DNA of 64,000 bases from Acorus gramineus. Its lineage: Eukaryota > Streptophyta > Magnoliopsida > Acorales > Acoraceae. Below the pieces are notes generated by a model, which was given only the letters and a program-made list of their open reading frames with translations, was not told the origin of the DNA and ran no database searches. Shown in pieces: positions 42,990 to 56,789 of the stretch. Every line of letters begins with the position of its first letter. The stretch's first letter is position 1. The stretch spans positions 6,487,786-6,551,785 of the forward strand of contig CM060855.1 in NCBI GenBank assembly GCA_030737835.1, read 5' to 3'. Position numbers and translations under genes: made by a program.

Positions 42990-45533
42990 TAAAAAAAATC
43001 AGCAACCCAGTACAAATTAATTGTCCTCGTACGGACACACAAAACACCAGGTCCCCGCGATCTCCCCAGGCAGCCTCAATTAATCAACCCCGTCTTTTCA
43101 CAATAATTACTAAACTCACCCATCTAAAAAACCTCATTCATCCAACGACCACGGTATCCAGATTCCACCAATCGGACGATCATGAATGACCCTCGTAGTT
43201 TAACAAAATTACAGAAGATGCCACGCTTGTCTTGGGCAGTGCACATGTTCTTTTTATTTTTATTTAATGATAAGTTATAACCAACTCAGATTCCCTTCAA
43301 AACATTCAAATAAACTATTTGAAATAGATGACAATAATAAAATAATAAACACAGCATCAGAAACTGCAGTGGTGACAAAAGAAGGGAAGAAAAAAAAAAA
43401 GTGAATCAGGACGCACGCCAAGTTCGTGCCACTGACCTCTACAGATTCTCCCCTATCATCTTTAGCCTTTCCACTGTCCCTTCTCTAACTTATAATAATC
43501 ATAATATAATAATAATCATTATATTTAAAATAACCCAATTCAGTTCTAAAATTTTCTTAAACAAGGAGATTAAGATTAAACCAATCCCACATTAGTGATC
43601 CCACTTGACACTAATAATTCTTCTCCTTTTGTTTTCACATCTGGTTTTTTTTTTTTTTTATTTGCTGGCTCTAACTAAAAGACATTTATTAGATATTCCC
43701 CGGGAGACATGGTATTAGCAGTATGTGGTGTTTGGGTTATCTGCAGTTTACTCTCTTGTTTAGAAATGTTATAAATATATTAGCTAAGTAATAAAATCAA
43801 AGTACACTAATGTGTCACAGCGTGTTTAACTTTGGTTAGCTTGGAAATGAGTTTGATTAACTTTTGAAATCATGTTTTTGTAAGAATCATACTTTTTTTT
43901 TTTAAAAAAAAAAAGAATCATATTTAACTCAAACTCGTTTTTAAATGTTTTTAGTCATCCTAATTTTTTGAAGAAATCAAAACGATGAAAAACAACCTTT
44001 AGTTTTAAAAAATCATTTCAGGAATCTAACAAAAGTATACTTACTTAACGTAGATTTGAAAATAATTTCTCTAAAAATTTTTTGAAAAGAAGCTTTTCAC
44101 TTAAAATAATTTTTGAAAATAGTTTTTTGATACATGGAGATGTCACCAACCAACAATGGAGAAGTGTGAAATTAATTAGTTTGGATCAGAAACATGATCC
44201 AGTAAAAGATTAAGCAGAAAAACATTATCATAAACAGAAAAAACTAAATTTGCTTATTTTATATATATGCCCTGAATCTGAACATTACAACAATATCAAA
44301 TTATCAACATCAAAGTAGAACAAAAAAACCCACTTCATCTACTCAAAAACAAATCCAAAGCAGAGCTTCCTTCCAAGGTGGGATTTCTCTTCCCATCTTT
44401 AGAAATCACTTCCCCCATTGGGACCCCATGGTCATAGCAACTAATCTGTGATTCCCAAAAAATGCTAGTGGCTTGGTCCACTCAGATGACAACAGCATGA
44501 TCAATCTAAAAAAAAAGTAATCGGAACCATCCACAGTGAAGGTGAGATAGGATTCTTCAAAGGATATTTTTGGATGAATTTGTGTATGGGACCAAGTTTG
44601 AAGCGGGTGAAAGAAATATAAACAAATAACCTAGGTAGAGGAGAGGCAGATAAGCTTTAGATGAGAGAAGCTGTGTGTTCCCAAAGATCCTTTTGGGAGG
44701 GCCCCCCATTTGTCTTGTGTATTGGATTTCAGCCTTTGGCCTGCCCAACATTGCTTTTCCCTCATCCACCATTTTATTTGTTCCATTTCAATTCACTCAG
44801 AGGGCACCCACATAAGGGACATCTGATATACCTCCATTGGCTATAACAAAGTAGTGGTCAAAGAACTCTATTGCACTAACATCTGAGATACTCTGATTGG
44901 GGGGTATTCATGTCTGATAACAAAATATAAAACCAGCATGGTTGCTTTCATGTAATTGTCCTCCCCAAAGCATCTTCACTACTCACAAGATCTGCAGTCA
45001 GTCTAACATTGATCAGAAGCCAAGGATGTGCTTGGGAACATTTTGAAAATGAGCTTTTCATTTAAAGTAGCTTTTGAAAACAAATTTCACAGAAGCACAT
45101 GTTTATTAGATTCTTGAAAACTGGTGCTTGAAAAAATAATCTTCAAAAGCTGCCCAAACTCGTTTCCAATAGTTATAGAAATTCAGAAATGTCTTATTTT
45201 TGTATAAAAGGAAACAAGAACCATTAAAACAGTAGGAAGTATTTCATAGATTCAGTGATGGTTAAAGCATTGCAGACATACCCATATCTGATTTCAATCT
45301 TCTGTGTGTCAAGTCTGAAAAGAAACAACTCAAGCTTCTACAATTATAGTCACAATTTGACAGTTTCTGAATCCTAGAACAACAAACAAAGTTTCATTTC
45401 AATTAAACAGAGAACTGTCACATAGAATTACAAATGCTACATAACAAATCAGCTAATTATTTTCTCTTCTTCTATCTTTTCAACTCCACCTGCCAAGAGC
45501 TAAAAGAATCTGATAATTACCTCCGACGCAGTC
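42990..45533. other. Region downstream of the ELF4-like gene, no gene recognised
   Basis: The sequence is less AT-rich at 43020-43200 and 44330-44860. Small open frames there (43-99 codons, for example 44557-44772 minus) have no recognisable domain. A MITE-like unit at 45027-45168 begins 'gtgcttgggaacattttgaa' and ends 'actcgtttccaatagt' (inverted, imperfect). Confidence 0.35.
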
Positions 45534-45878
45534 TCACCCGGGCCGAACTCTCTTCTGTCCAGCCTTCCCATCGGACCTCATAGTCCCGGCCGAATCCCCC
45601 TCCGACATCGCCTCCATGGATTTGGTGAAGGAGCTCGAGAGGTCCGCGTAGAGGTCGACCACACGCCTAATGTTGTTGTTGAGCTCCCTGATGAGGCCAA
45701 CGTTCCTGCTGAGGTTGTCGGGGATCTTTGATTCATGGTTTTGGTTGATTTCATTTATGAGGAGCCTGTTTTGATCCAATATGGCCTGGACCTGGACAAA
45801 GCTCTTCTGGAAGGTCTGCAGGACCTTGTTGTCTACTTGGGTTCCATTGCCAAGCCCTGAAAATGTCTCCCCTTCCAT
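45534..45878 (-). CDS. ELF4-like protein (DUF1313 family)
   Basis: Complete 114-residue protein in one coding exon, as usual for this family. It contains the conserved core VLQTFQKSFVQVQAILDQN, RLLINEINQNHESKIPDNL and RNVGLIRELNNNIRRVVDLY, followed by a Ser-rich tail ending GQKRVRPG. The core and tail match the ELF4-LIKE 3/4 branch (MEG start, GLGNGTQVD, SDGKAGQKR) rather than ELF4 itself. ELF4 is a helical partner of ELF3 in the evening complex of the circadian clock, while the roles of the ELF4-like branch are less clear. An AG acceptor at 45926-45927 lies about 45 bp upstream of the ATG, and a good donor is at 47054, so the 5' leader is split by an intron of about 1.1 kb. Confidence 0.95.
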   Translation of the reverse strand: MEGETFSGLGNGTQVDNKVLQTFQKSFVQVQAILDQNRLLINEINQNHESKIPDNLSRNVGLIRELNNNIRRVVDLYADLSSSFTKSMEAMSEGDSAGTMRSDGKAGQKRVRPG

Positions 45879-46394
45879 TTCTTTTTCAAGGGAATTTGGA
45901 ATTCAATCCAGGATCAACACAAGCCCTGTAAGAATGATCAGAGAGGATAACAATGAGAAAACTCAATAAAAAAAACATCAGGCTTTCAATGGGTACCCAT
46001 CAATATCTACCGCACAACAAACACACTGCTTGAATTTATAGAAAATCACAACCAAGGGAAGACCAAGAACAAAAATATGGGGATTTTAATTGGGTCTCAA
46101 CTCTTCGTGATAAACATGTTGGGTGACCCAAGAAAGTTTGGAAACCACATGAGGAGAGAAAATGAAAAGACAACAGAATGGAAGGAAATCAGCAACAGAA
46201 AGCAAACAAAAAGGGATTTTGAATTGGGGTATCAACTCTTCATAGATACAAACTCTGAAAAATAAATAAATTAAGACACACAGACATGCAGAGAGAGATA
46301 GAAAGGAGAGAGAGATGGAGAAAGAAAAGTCTATACTGTGAGTTCAGACATTAAGGCATGAGAGACAAGTCCTGAACAGAAATCATGGCTTACC

Positions 46395-46450
46395 TGTCTC
46401 TTCCTCTCTTTTTCTTTAAAAAATTTACAGACGGGGGAGAGGATCAGATA
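46395..46450 (-). other. Possible alternative 5'-UTR exon of the ELF4-like gene
   Basis: On the minus strand GACAG|GTAAGC gives a near-consensus donor at 46394/46393, preceded by purine-rich sequence and a possible acceptor near 46420. This could be an optional leader exon inside the 5'-UTR intron; the acceptor is weak. Confidence 0.25.
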
Positions 46451-47054
46451 ACAAAACAGGGATTTTTTTAGGGATAAAATACAAAAGCAGATCCATTTCT
46501 ATAAAGGGTATTTTTTTTTATCTATCATTTGAAGAGAACCCACCTCAAAAAACACAATTCATTAAAGAATCTCAAGAGAAAATAATAATATTAATATTAT
46601 TATTATTAATAATAACTAGTCAATGTATACAGTGAAAAAAACAAGCCAGAGAGAAAAAGAAGAAATCATTTCACAGAAAATGAAAAAAAAAAAAAGAACC
46701 TTTAGATTCTGATGAAGAGCGGAAAAAGAGGGGGAGAAATAATAATAATTATTATTTAAAAAAAGAGAGGACAATTTTGGATAAAATCAAACGTTTCACA
46801 CCTTCAACCGTACAAAAAAGATTGAAAAATTTTCACAGAAGCACCTAAATAGGAAAAGAGAGAATCCCCACAAAAAATAAATCGAAATTGAACAAAGAAA
46901 AAATTGTTCTAACAAACACATGAAGATCTTGATGAAAAAAAAAAATCAATCCTTAATAACAGAAACCCATCTTTTTTTAATCCAAGATATTTTTTGAATT
47001 ACTCACAGTGTACCCATCTCTCAATCCTCAAAAAAATTTATAAAAAAAACATAC

Positions 47055-47230
47055 CTCGAAAATGTTCATCGCATCTGTATTTGACCCTTTTGTAAGAGAT
47101 CGAAAAATATAGTTGGGTTGGAGAAGACGAGAGAGATAGACGTCAAAATATCGGCGATTTAAACGAATCTCGGAAGAGCCGGACCTTCTTTTGTGTGTGT
47201 TTTGTGGAAAGAGAGAATAAGTAGATTTGA
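47055..47230 (-). other. 5'-UTR exon 1 and core promoter of the ELF4-like gene
   Basis: The donor is TTCGAG|GTATGT (exon ends at 47055). The exon is of mixed composition, unlike the AT-rich flank. A TATA-like ATAAATAG on the minus strand at about 47257-47264 would place the transcript start near 47230. Confidence 0.45.
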
Positions 47231-47264
47231 CAGTCTGGACCCTTCTCTCCCTTCTATTTATCCA

Positions 47265-49770
47265 ACCTTGATTTTATTATTATTATTTTTATATAATAAT
47301 AATAACTTTTTACATCTTTCTTGGACTATTTTTTTATTATTAACAGCGTAATTTTAATTATTTTTAAATCATATGCTCGTTTTGAAATCAATTGTTAAAT
47401 AATAAATAGATTTGAATTTTTTTAAATTTTGTTATTAATTAATGTCTTTGAGAAATATATAAAAATATATAAAAAAAACTGATTGAAAATAATACATGAG
47501 ATCATTTCAATTAGCTTAAAAAACATGATCCCAGAATGGTTTTTTTTGTTGGACTGAATTTCGATTTGGATTTGGATTTTGTAAGTATAATGCAGATTTG
47601 GGAAAGTTTAGGTGCATGGTATTTTGAGATTTTGCTAAACTAATTGGATTTATCACTCAAAAAAATTGATTTGGTTGTGCTAGAATTTCAGCCGGAATAG
47701 CTATTCCTGGAATTCATTTCATGAGTGAGTGAATTTTTGTAATTGTTACTCCACAATTCCACATTCACTGGTGGGTGTTTTGGCTTCTAACAAGTAAAGC
47801 ATCTAAAGTTGTGGGGCATTAATTTCTATGATTAAAACTGATATTAGTTTTTTTAATGATGAAGTAATCTTAATCCTGACCATATAAATAGGTTGTTTGA
47901 TCAGGATTTGAGGATTTTTTTGGGACCACGGGAGTACAATGATCTATGAAAGGATATGTCATCATTACTTAGGGCATAGGTGATGTCATTTGAAATCGAT
48001 AAAAATAAATCATCAAATTTATAGGTTTCTAATAATTAGGTCTGTTATTATTTTTATTTTTCTAATGTGTAGATGGAAACATTAATTTATAACTTTACGC
48101 AAATATTGTCTTTGTGACCGACCACTTAAGAAAATTTTTATAGGAAAAAATAAATTGATATAGCTTTTTAAAAATTTATAAATATCAGAAAAATCCATAT
48201 CAAATCAATAAATCTCTTTAGATCTCTATCTTATTAGATAATATTTATTTTAGTTCTTATAAACTAACTAGAATTGTGATTAACACTAACCATACATGAT
48301 AAATTACTATAATAAATTTTTAAAATTTACTTTTTTTTTAAAAAAAAATCGATATAATTTATTGAAAACTTATGAAAAGCGAAAAAAAAAATATATAAAA
48401 TCAATAAATTCCCCTCACATTTTTATTTTAATAGAAAAATTAAAATTTATTCAATTCATACCATAATCAGAATTAACTACAGCCATTAACCTTTAATGTA
48501 CACCGTTAAAAACAAACTGTTAAGGTACTCTATAAATAGACTATATTCAGAACAAATTGTGTTTTATGCATTCTATTGAGAAAGAATATTTTATTTTTCT
48601 ATTATATTAACCATGAATGTTTTTTGAATTTTTCAACTATTCATAATGCTTTTGTACGTTTTTAGCTGTTCAAATTTATTAAAATCTTTATTATCCTAAA
48701 CAATTATTTCTTCTCCTAATCTTATCTTAAGATATAACTAGATAATGTATTTTATAAACTTAATATAAAATCAAAATTCTATAATAAATCAATTAAAATT
48801 AATTAAAAAAGAATCTACATTACATATTCTCCAAATCTAAATAAATTTAAAAATTTCTTATAGTTTTAGTGCACGTAGAAATAATTTTTTAGGTAAGATT
48901 TTACACTTTGTTTTTTATAATGAAAATACACAATTTTCTAACCATGGGAGATTAAAAGGCTTCTCAGTGGAGACAATAATGACATTTTTGGTATTTCTAC
49001 GTTTGAAGGACATTTCAATACATAACATGACTTATTTAGATTTTATTAGGTTTTCATATACTTATTTGAATACTGTTTTCACAAATTCTGTTAATGAAAA
49101 CAGAATATTCATGTAATATACTATTGCATGGACAACATATTGACTTAGAGACTTAAACCATCAGCAGGATAAAAAAAAAGGGACCTAAGAGGATAATGAT
49201 TTTCCAGTGACCTTTTTTTTTAATTTAAGAGGATTATATCTATTTTTTCATATTGGGTAGAGGAACACATAAAATATCTATTTCTTTATATTATCTAAAT
49301 TCTTTATATTGTCCCATGGTTTTGGTCATATTAACACCACACAACACATAAATTAATCTGATGAATATACTTTAGGGGTCAGTCATGTGCCAATTCTTTT
49401 GTTTTTGTTTTTTGTTTTTTTTTAATAGAAGCCAATTCTTTTGTTGGCAGCACATAAGTCTTGAAGCTAGTTTCATGTTGCATTTTCTGTCACAAATTAT
49501 GTTTTAATCATATTGTTAATGTACAACTTTGGTGGTGGATGCAATGTACAATATCATTACCCCTGGCCCTCCAAAATATATATAATGTTTTTGGTTTTTT
49601 TTTGGTAACTGAAATATTTTGTCACCTTGACCTTATTAAAAAGTGACCCCAATAAACCTGGCCTCATCATGCAATGAGGCACAAGTCAAATTCCCATAAC
49701 AATAAATAATATCTGTATTTAATGCATCATGTTTTTAACGAAAGCACCAACTTTGTCAGAATATTACTTA
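47265..49770. other. AT-rich intergenic region
   Basis: No gene is recognised. Fragments such as 'aaattgatatagctttt...aaatcaataaatctc' (48145-48220), with a related copy at 48340-48410, and 'gggacctaagaggataatg' (49181) resemble the dispersed repeat at 127-362. Confidence 0.4.
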
Positions 49771-50269
49771 GGGAAAAATCCAAATAAACCCCCTGTAAAC
49801 TGGTTAAAATCCGTATAACCCCCTGATTTTTTTTTATAGTCCATATAACCTTTGAAATCATTTATGTAAATCCAAATAATCCTTCTGAGTTAAACTTTCG
49901 ATGATAGATGAAAAATGTTATTTGAATATTCTATTTTATTAACCCTGGTTAGAAACATAGTGTACCAAAAAACCTACAATTTGTTAAAAATAAAAAAAAT
50001 GTTATGTATATAAATTTTTTATCCCTCCAAATAGATTATAAAGCCTTATTCGAGAAGTAAAGTCATTATTTATAAAAAAAAATTTACATTTTTAACACAT
50101 TGTAAAATTCACAGAATAATCATAATTTGTCAACAAAAATTTAACTCAGGAGCTATTTAGATTTACATAGATGTTTTCATAGGGTTATATGGATTTTATG
50201 AAAAGTCGTGGGGGGGGTGGGGGTTACATGGATTTCAGTCGGTTTACATGGGTTTATTTGGATTTTTCT
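49771..50269. mobile_element. Second complete copy of the 500-bp MITE family
   Basis: The left end reads gggaaaaatccaaataaacc, 'ccctgtaaactggttaaaatcc', 'ataaccccctg'. The right end, as reverse complement, reads gagaaaaatccaaataaacc, 'catgtaaaccgactgaaatcc'. It is the same length as the 22274-22774 copy to within a few bases. The interior is AT-rich and diverged. No coding sequence is seen. Confidence 0.8.
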
Positions 50270-51107
50270 CTATATTTATATAACACATGTGAAGATTCGC
50301 GGAGCCTTTGATATTAAATATGATCCATTGAAATTTTATGTATATATATTTTTTTTGAATAAATTTTTTTTTCTTGGTCAAATCTTCCCTTATCATGGAA
50401 TGGTAAAACTCAAACCCAAGTCCCCTCACTAAAGAGGGAGTACCTTTCCCATCCTATCAAGAAGAGGTTCGATAAAATTTTATACTTTTCTATTTAAAGA
50501 GGTCACCAAAAATGAATGATAATTTTTAAACCTTGAAAGGGTTAGTTTAATACAAATAGAATCCTTACCTTCTATAATTAATAAATGACGAATCTCATAC
50601 AAATGCACTCATCATGTGAAATAATCATAAACACTCCTTCATTTAAAAGAGATCCCACGATTAAGAAATGATGGCAATGCCCATGTGTGGATATTGTATG
50701 TTTTGCTTTGTTTTGTCTTACAAGCAAAGCATTCTGTCCCAATTTATAACCTTATAAAAAAAAGAACATCACTTTTATTATTGCGGTCACATTTACAAAC
50801 CTCGACATATTATGAAGGAAGATTTTTTGTTCGGTTTTTTTAGTCATTTTCACATAACGCACACATTTTGATTTTGATTTTTTAAATATTTACTTGTTTA
50901 TGATATATAAGCAAAAGAATGAATTTGATCCAATTCAATTGAACCAATATGTTTCACCTAATTGATAAAAAAAGGAATAATGGAAAAAAACATGATTTTT
51001 CATAATTGATTTATTATATATAGATTGATTCTATCTAAATAGTAATGATCATGTTTCCCTTCAAATTCAAGTAATTAAAGATTATGTTTCACACACACAA
51101 ATATATA
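50270..51107. other. AT-rich spacer
   Basis: I see only low-complexity sequence and a SINE/LINE-like tail phrase 'aaactcaaacccaagtcccc' at 50408-50427; no gene. Confidence 0.35.
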
Positions 51108-54106
51108 CTAGGTAATGCACATGTGCATCGCACATGAATTGTTTTTAATGTTATTTGTGATAATTATTTTGTTTTAATTAATAGATTAAGTGTTAAAATC
51201 ATATCTTTAATATGAATGTAGATTTTATAATATAATAACATATATTTAAATTCGTAATTTTAATATATCATAATAATTTATAAATAATTTAATTAAATTT
51301 ATATGATTAAATTAGGATTGCTAAATTACACACATATTTTCAAAATTTTTAAATATAATTTAAAATAAAATTCACAATATAATTTCAAACAACAATTATG
51401 TTATATGTGAAACTCAGATTATAAATTATAAGATACATATATATTTTGTAAAATAATTTAAATTAGTCTTAATGTATGGATATATATTTTGAAAGACCTA
51501 AATCTAAGCAAATTTAAATAATATCATTTATCTTGTAAAAAAATGAATTTATTTCTATGTAATTTATCAATTTTTAAATTATTTTTTTAATCTATCTTAA
51601 TTTCTATGAAAAAATAAAAATATATTATTTACTTTGAATCTTATATTTATCTTAAATATTTAAATTTTTTATTAATTTAAATATAATTTATTTATATCTT
51701 ATTAATACATGTATTTTAATATAAAATTTAAATTATTATTATTTTATTCATCCATATATTAAATATTTAATTTCAATCGATCTAATAATATTCTATTCAT
51801 TCGTAACTTATCAAATTTTAAATCTCTGACTAATCAGTTTTGAGTTATGTATGTAATAAAATATCATATAATATAATTTTTAATTAATTATCTTATTTAT
51901 TTACTTATTAGTTTTTACATATGAAAGTATTTATGAAATTGCAGTCTATTTAGTGTTTTTCATTTTATAAAACACAATTTGATATCCATAATTTTTCTGT
52001 CCTTATGTTTTATAGATCAAAATTTAAAAAAAAAAACTCTAAAAGACATATTCAATCTAAAAAATTCAAAATTAAGTTAAACAAGATATTAAAAATTATT
52101 AACATATAAAAAATTGAGCAAACAAAAAATAAATTAAAAAATTTAATATTCATAACTTTCTTGTGTCTTTGTATTTTTCATCTTCAAAATAAGAGACTGA
52201 AACTTAAAAATGATTTTGTTTTAAGTGATAGCTACATTTAAAAGACGTCAAATATGATGTTTTATATATCATTAACATCTAAAAATAAATAGCATATAAA
52301 AATTAAATAAGAAAGTTTATCACCTGAAGATTTCTCATAAAAAAAATCAATAACATTTAAGAGATGTCAAATGCATTTGTGATTGATTAGAGGATCCAAT
52401 TATATTAAATCACACCAAATTCTGTTTAGATCTAAAATTTGACAAAAAATTTAATTATTTTTGAAATTCTTTAAAAAAATTATAATTTCTCAAGCAAAAC
52501 TCTGGTTGAGGTGATTGATTGCTCGTTAGAAAGATCATTTCGATATATACTTATGCATGCGAAATGGATTATTCAAAAAATGACTATTTCATAAGAAAAA
52601 AATGGGATCAAACTTTTATTATTATTATTAAAATTAAAATTAATGAAATAGTCATTTTTTTGGAACAAACAAAAACACCTGATCGTTGAATCTAAATATT
52701 ATTAAAACAAAATAAAACATATACTATGAAAATATAAAAAACATATAAAATCATATTCCAAAGACATAAAAATAATTATTATTAAGTAAGACAATATATG
52801 TATAGTCCTATGTACTTCTAACAAGTATGTAGAATATTACCTAGAATTTTTAATAAATTAAACATTACAAAGAAATAAATAAATTAGAGAATAACTAATT
52901 AGATATTAAAAATAATATATAAAAATATTAAAAAAATAACATCTTTCTCTTTCCATAAGAGTCTAGAAGTGAACTCTTACATATATAATTTTTAGTTCTT
53001 TTGAAATAAAAAACATTCAATAAAAATATTATTAGAATATCCAAATAAAATGTTTAAAAATATTAAAATGAAACACATTCGTAACCCTTAAAAAATATTA
53101 TTAGAAAACAAACAAAAACTCCAAATATTAACATTTAAATATTATTGAAACATAATCAAATAAAAACAAAAAAAAGAAAAAATCATCTTCCAAAGACACG
53201 AAAACCTAAGAAACTAAAAAAATGAATTGAATAGGAGTAGTTGGGAATTTACATGTTTTTGGAAGTGGTTCAACCGAAATAAACGAATTTGTTTTTCTAT
53301 ATATAACCCACTTTTTTGTTTTATTATGATACATTTTTATCTATATTTTGATTTGAAATATAAAAAATCGTATTACTATCAATAAAATGGTTTTGAATTT
53401 AAAAAATTAATTATTCTAAATCCTAAAATAATTGAAATCGATTTTTTTATTTTTCAAGATCTACTTTTATCTACAGGTATTTTAAATTTCTAAAAATTAA
53501 AAACTTGTTATTATATATATTATATATATATTTTTATAGATTAAATGATTATTTTTTTTATTATAGAATTATCATTTTTTTGTTCCTTATAACATGTTTC
53601 TTTCAAATTTTAAATTTAAATATAAAGATTATTATTATCTATAAGTATTTTAAATATTAGAAATGGAATATTTTAAATTTTACTATCATTAAAATCAAAT
53701 TTGATAATTTGTCACTAAAAATATATTATCAAAATTGTTATTAAAATTAATAATCAAATTAATATTAAATTTAAACTGCTTTTATGATATTTATTAATTA
53801 AAATTCTAGTAAAATGGATTCTGATTTATTAATGGATTATATAAAAAAATTTATTTTTTAATAAAATCATATTTTATGAGATAAAATCTATCATATTAAG
53901 ATTTTTTGATGGATATAATTTTATTTTTAATTAATCTTAAGGGTAAATCCTATTGAATAACAATCATATGATTTTTATTTGAAAACCTAGTATAGATAAA
54001 TATGATCAATTGATGGATATATACAAATGTATTTGTAATAAATTTTAAGGGGTAAAATCGGCTATAATGTTTTCCCCTTAACTCGTATTTTTTATGGTAG
54101 TATAGA
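51108..54106 (-). mobile_element. Candidate non-autonomous Helitron, about 3.0 kb
   Basis: Read on the minus strand, the 3' end carries a perfect 7-bp hairpin CATGTGC-GAT-GCACATG (51119-51135), followed after eight bases by CTAG (51111-51108) and then T. The 5' end at 54106 begins TCTATACTACCATAAAAAAT and is preceded by A. TC...CTAG with a subterminal hairpin and insertion between A and T are the marks of Helitrons. The interior is extremely AT-rich and has no Rep/helicase frame. The pairing of these two ends over 3 kb is an inference. Confidence 0.5.
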
Positions 54107-55920
54107 TATAGATATAGATAATTGATGTTACGCACGATTTGTGTTATAACTTAAAACATGTTTGCAGTCTTATATATTTCAATAGTTATGTATGTATACT
54201 AATAAATAAAAAAACATAGTTATGTATGTATCTTGTTAATTTTTTTATATTTTTCAAAATATGCCTCAATATAATTAGTTAGAGTATATATTTTATTTTT
54301 CTGAAATGTATATCTCATTGAATGAAACCATATGATTTTTTTTTAAGAATAACCAAAATGAATGTAGATTACAAGTGAGACCGTGTCTATCATTTTCTTA
54401 TCTTATACAAATATTTAAATTGTTTCGCCTTAGATCTTCAATCTTATACCCAAATTTAAATTCACCTAAAAATCTATCAAACCATTTATCCATACTCATA
54501 CAAAATCAAGTTTTTATTCAAACTTTCATTCAAATCAAACTTTTATCCAAATTTTTAAATGATTTTTTTTATTCAACTCCACATTTTCAATTGATTTGAA
54601 TAGAACACAGAATGACAATTGAAGACACATCATATCAAATGAAGCTTTATTTAAATTTTTTAGTAAAATTTAGACATAGATTTGAGTAAAAACTGAAGAT
54701 AACGTTTTATATGTATATATGCTTCTTGTAATTCAGTTGCCCGGTCAACGAAATATTTAATTTGTGTTGGATTGAGGTTGTCAAAAACTATTGTATCAAT
54801 TAATTAATGTGTTTAAGTTAAATGTCCTTGTCACATGCAATCCCCCAGGTTCATTCATTCTTTCACACCCACTGTCTTTTGCTTGTCCTACATGTGTCCA
54901 TCTTGTTTCCCACGCACAGCTGGAGTTTGGAGACTCATGTCTTGATTGTTTATTCTTCATTGGGTACAACAAAATCTTTCAAATCTTACCCTTTTAGATC
55001 ATGTCAATATTTGGATGAAATTTTATCATTCAGAAATTTATAAAAACAAATGCAGTTTTATACATACATTTGTAAACTTAATTATTTATATTACAACTGT
55101 GAAAAGTGAGCACTATTAATGTAATAAAATAATTAATAATAAAATATGTAAAAATTAAATTTAAATATCATGTATATGCGACTAAATACAAAATGAGAGT
55201 AACATTATTAAATAATAAATTACATGTATTTAGTATTTATAAGGACTATATTTTCTAACAATGGATATGAATTGTAGTTGTTTTCAATTATCTATCAAAT
55301 TGAGGCCGAGCTCCAATGGTGATTAAAAATACAATACATTATAATTCTCATAATCCCAATAAATTAATTGATAGGAACTATTGCATTCTATTTTCTGAAG
55401 TGCCTTGATTTCAATGAAACCCATATTTGTTTTGAATAATACCACCGAGCAAACAAACAAAAGATGAGTCATCTCCACCAACTTCCAAGGATTGATTCAA
55501 TCTCAAATATTTCTATTTAGAAACAATATTTATTTCGAGTCAACTTTGCCAAATGAAAGATGATTTTTTTTCTTTAAAAAGAAAACTTACTCTCTTATAT
55601 GAGTGGATGGGACCTGTTTTATTTTAAGAAACGGACATGACCAAGCACAATAAATAAATAAATAAAACTCAAGGACACCCACTACAAGAAAAACAAACCC
55701 AAGATTCGATTAATTCCAAAATGAAAATAAATATGTAAAAGATTGTCCCACAAACCCACAATTGGCTTATAATGAAATTTGTAATTAGGGACTGAAAGCA
55801 ACCAAACAAGACCGTAGGTGGTACTTAGAACTAAATAAGGAGAATTTGAAGGACTATACCGAAAAAAATAAAAAAACTTCCAAATATTATAATAATCGGA
55901 TTCTCTTCCCATTCATACCT
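54107..55920. other. AT-rich intergenic region
   Basis: No gene is recognised. (TAGATA)n lies at about 54100-54120 directly outside the Helitron 5' end. Open frames at 54375-55043 lack domains. Confidence 0.4.
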
Positions 55921-55946
55921 AACTGTTCAGAACCAACTGTAGGGCG

Positions 55947-55954
55947 ACACGTGT
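55947..55954. promoter_or_regulatory. Palindromic G-box ACACGTGT
   Basis: ACACGTGT contains the CACGTG core bound by plant bHLH and bZIP factors. It sits in a small GC-richer island (55920-56200) with no gene start recognised nearby, so function is uncertain. Confidence 0.3.
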
Positions 55955-55957
55955 GAG

Positions 55958-55996
55958 TCAGGCTCGGGAGATCTAAAGGTTCGGAACCGAGCCTGA
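55958..55996. repeat. Hairpin with a 10-bp perfect stem
   Basis: TCAGGCTCGG (55958-55967) pairs with CCGAGCCTGA (55987-55996). The loop holds a second palindrome, ggttcggaacc. Confidence 0.6.
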
Positions 55997-56524
55997 TTGT
56001 GGGGTCCCAAACCTGAGGAGGAGAATTACCCTGTTTGGATAGGACGGATTGTAGTTGGGGATTGGGATAATGTTAGTCCTGCAAATGGGGACAAAAACCA
56101 ATAAAGGGGTTTGTCTGGTGTGTGAACTGTGATTCCTGGCCAGTACTTTTTTTGTGCAGGGCTATGGGGTTGACAAGGATGGACCTGCACCATGTGACTT
56201 CCATGGTGCCATTTATCAAATCAAATACCATGCATCACCTTAATTTATTTATTGCATCGATTCATTCTCACTCAATAATTATCTCTATCTGAAAATAAGA
56301 AATTGTGATCCACAGAGATATTAATATTTAAAATATCTAAAATCTAACCTGGATTGTATTATTGTATGTTGGTGAGATTTAAATATCTTGTATGATTAAA
56401 TATAATTTTATAATTTGAATATTTATCATATTATCTTTACACGATATTTGAAGGTGATGAACAGTCTTATTCTCATGTCTTTAATGTGTTACATGATTAT
56501 TCATATTAATTTAATTATCTTATA

Positions 56525-56695
56525 TGTCCTTCACGCGCTTGACGCAGTGGTGAGAGGACGCCCCTCACTTGGTCGGAGTGGTGGTTTCGAGTTCTGCTTT
56601 CAGTAGTGGAAAAAAAAAGTGATGACAACCCAATTTGTAGATTGTTGTGTGTAATCGCCCTATGGTGGGGCTTTTGTACAAAAATAAAAATAAAA
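56525..56695 (+). mobile_element. tRNA-derived SINE candidate 1
   Basis: An A-box-like ttgacgcagtgg (56539-56550) and a B-box-like ggtttcgagttctg (56583-56596) are spaced about 43 bp apart, as in tRNA-derived SINEs. The unit ends in 'tttttgtacaaaaataaaaataaaa'-type A-rich sequence. The A box has one mismatch to the consensus. Confidence 0.45.
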
Positions 56696-56789
56696 ATTGA
56701 GCTATACTTATGTATATGTATATATACCTATTTACATATTATTTTAAGGAAAATAATAGGTCAATTTACATAATTATCTTATAGTTCCT

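Noticed and set aside
44557-44846. Open frames on both strands in a less AT-rich patch, considered as a small gene or a miRNA precursor
   Set aside because: There is no recognisable protein, no stable long hairpin by eye, and no match to mature miRNAs I know (miR156-miR2118 types checked from memory).
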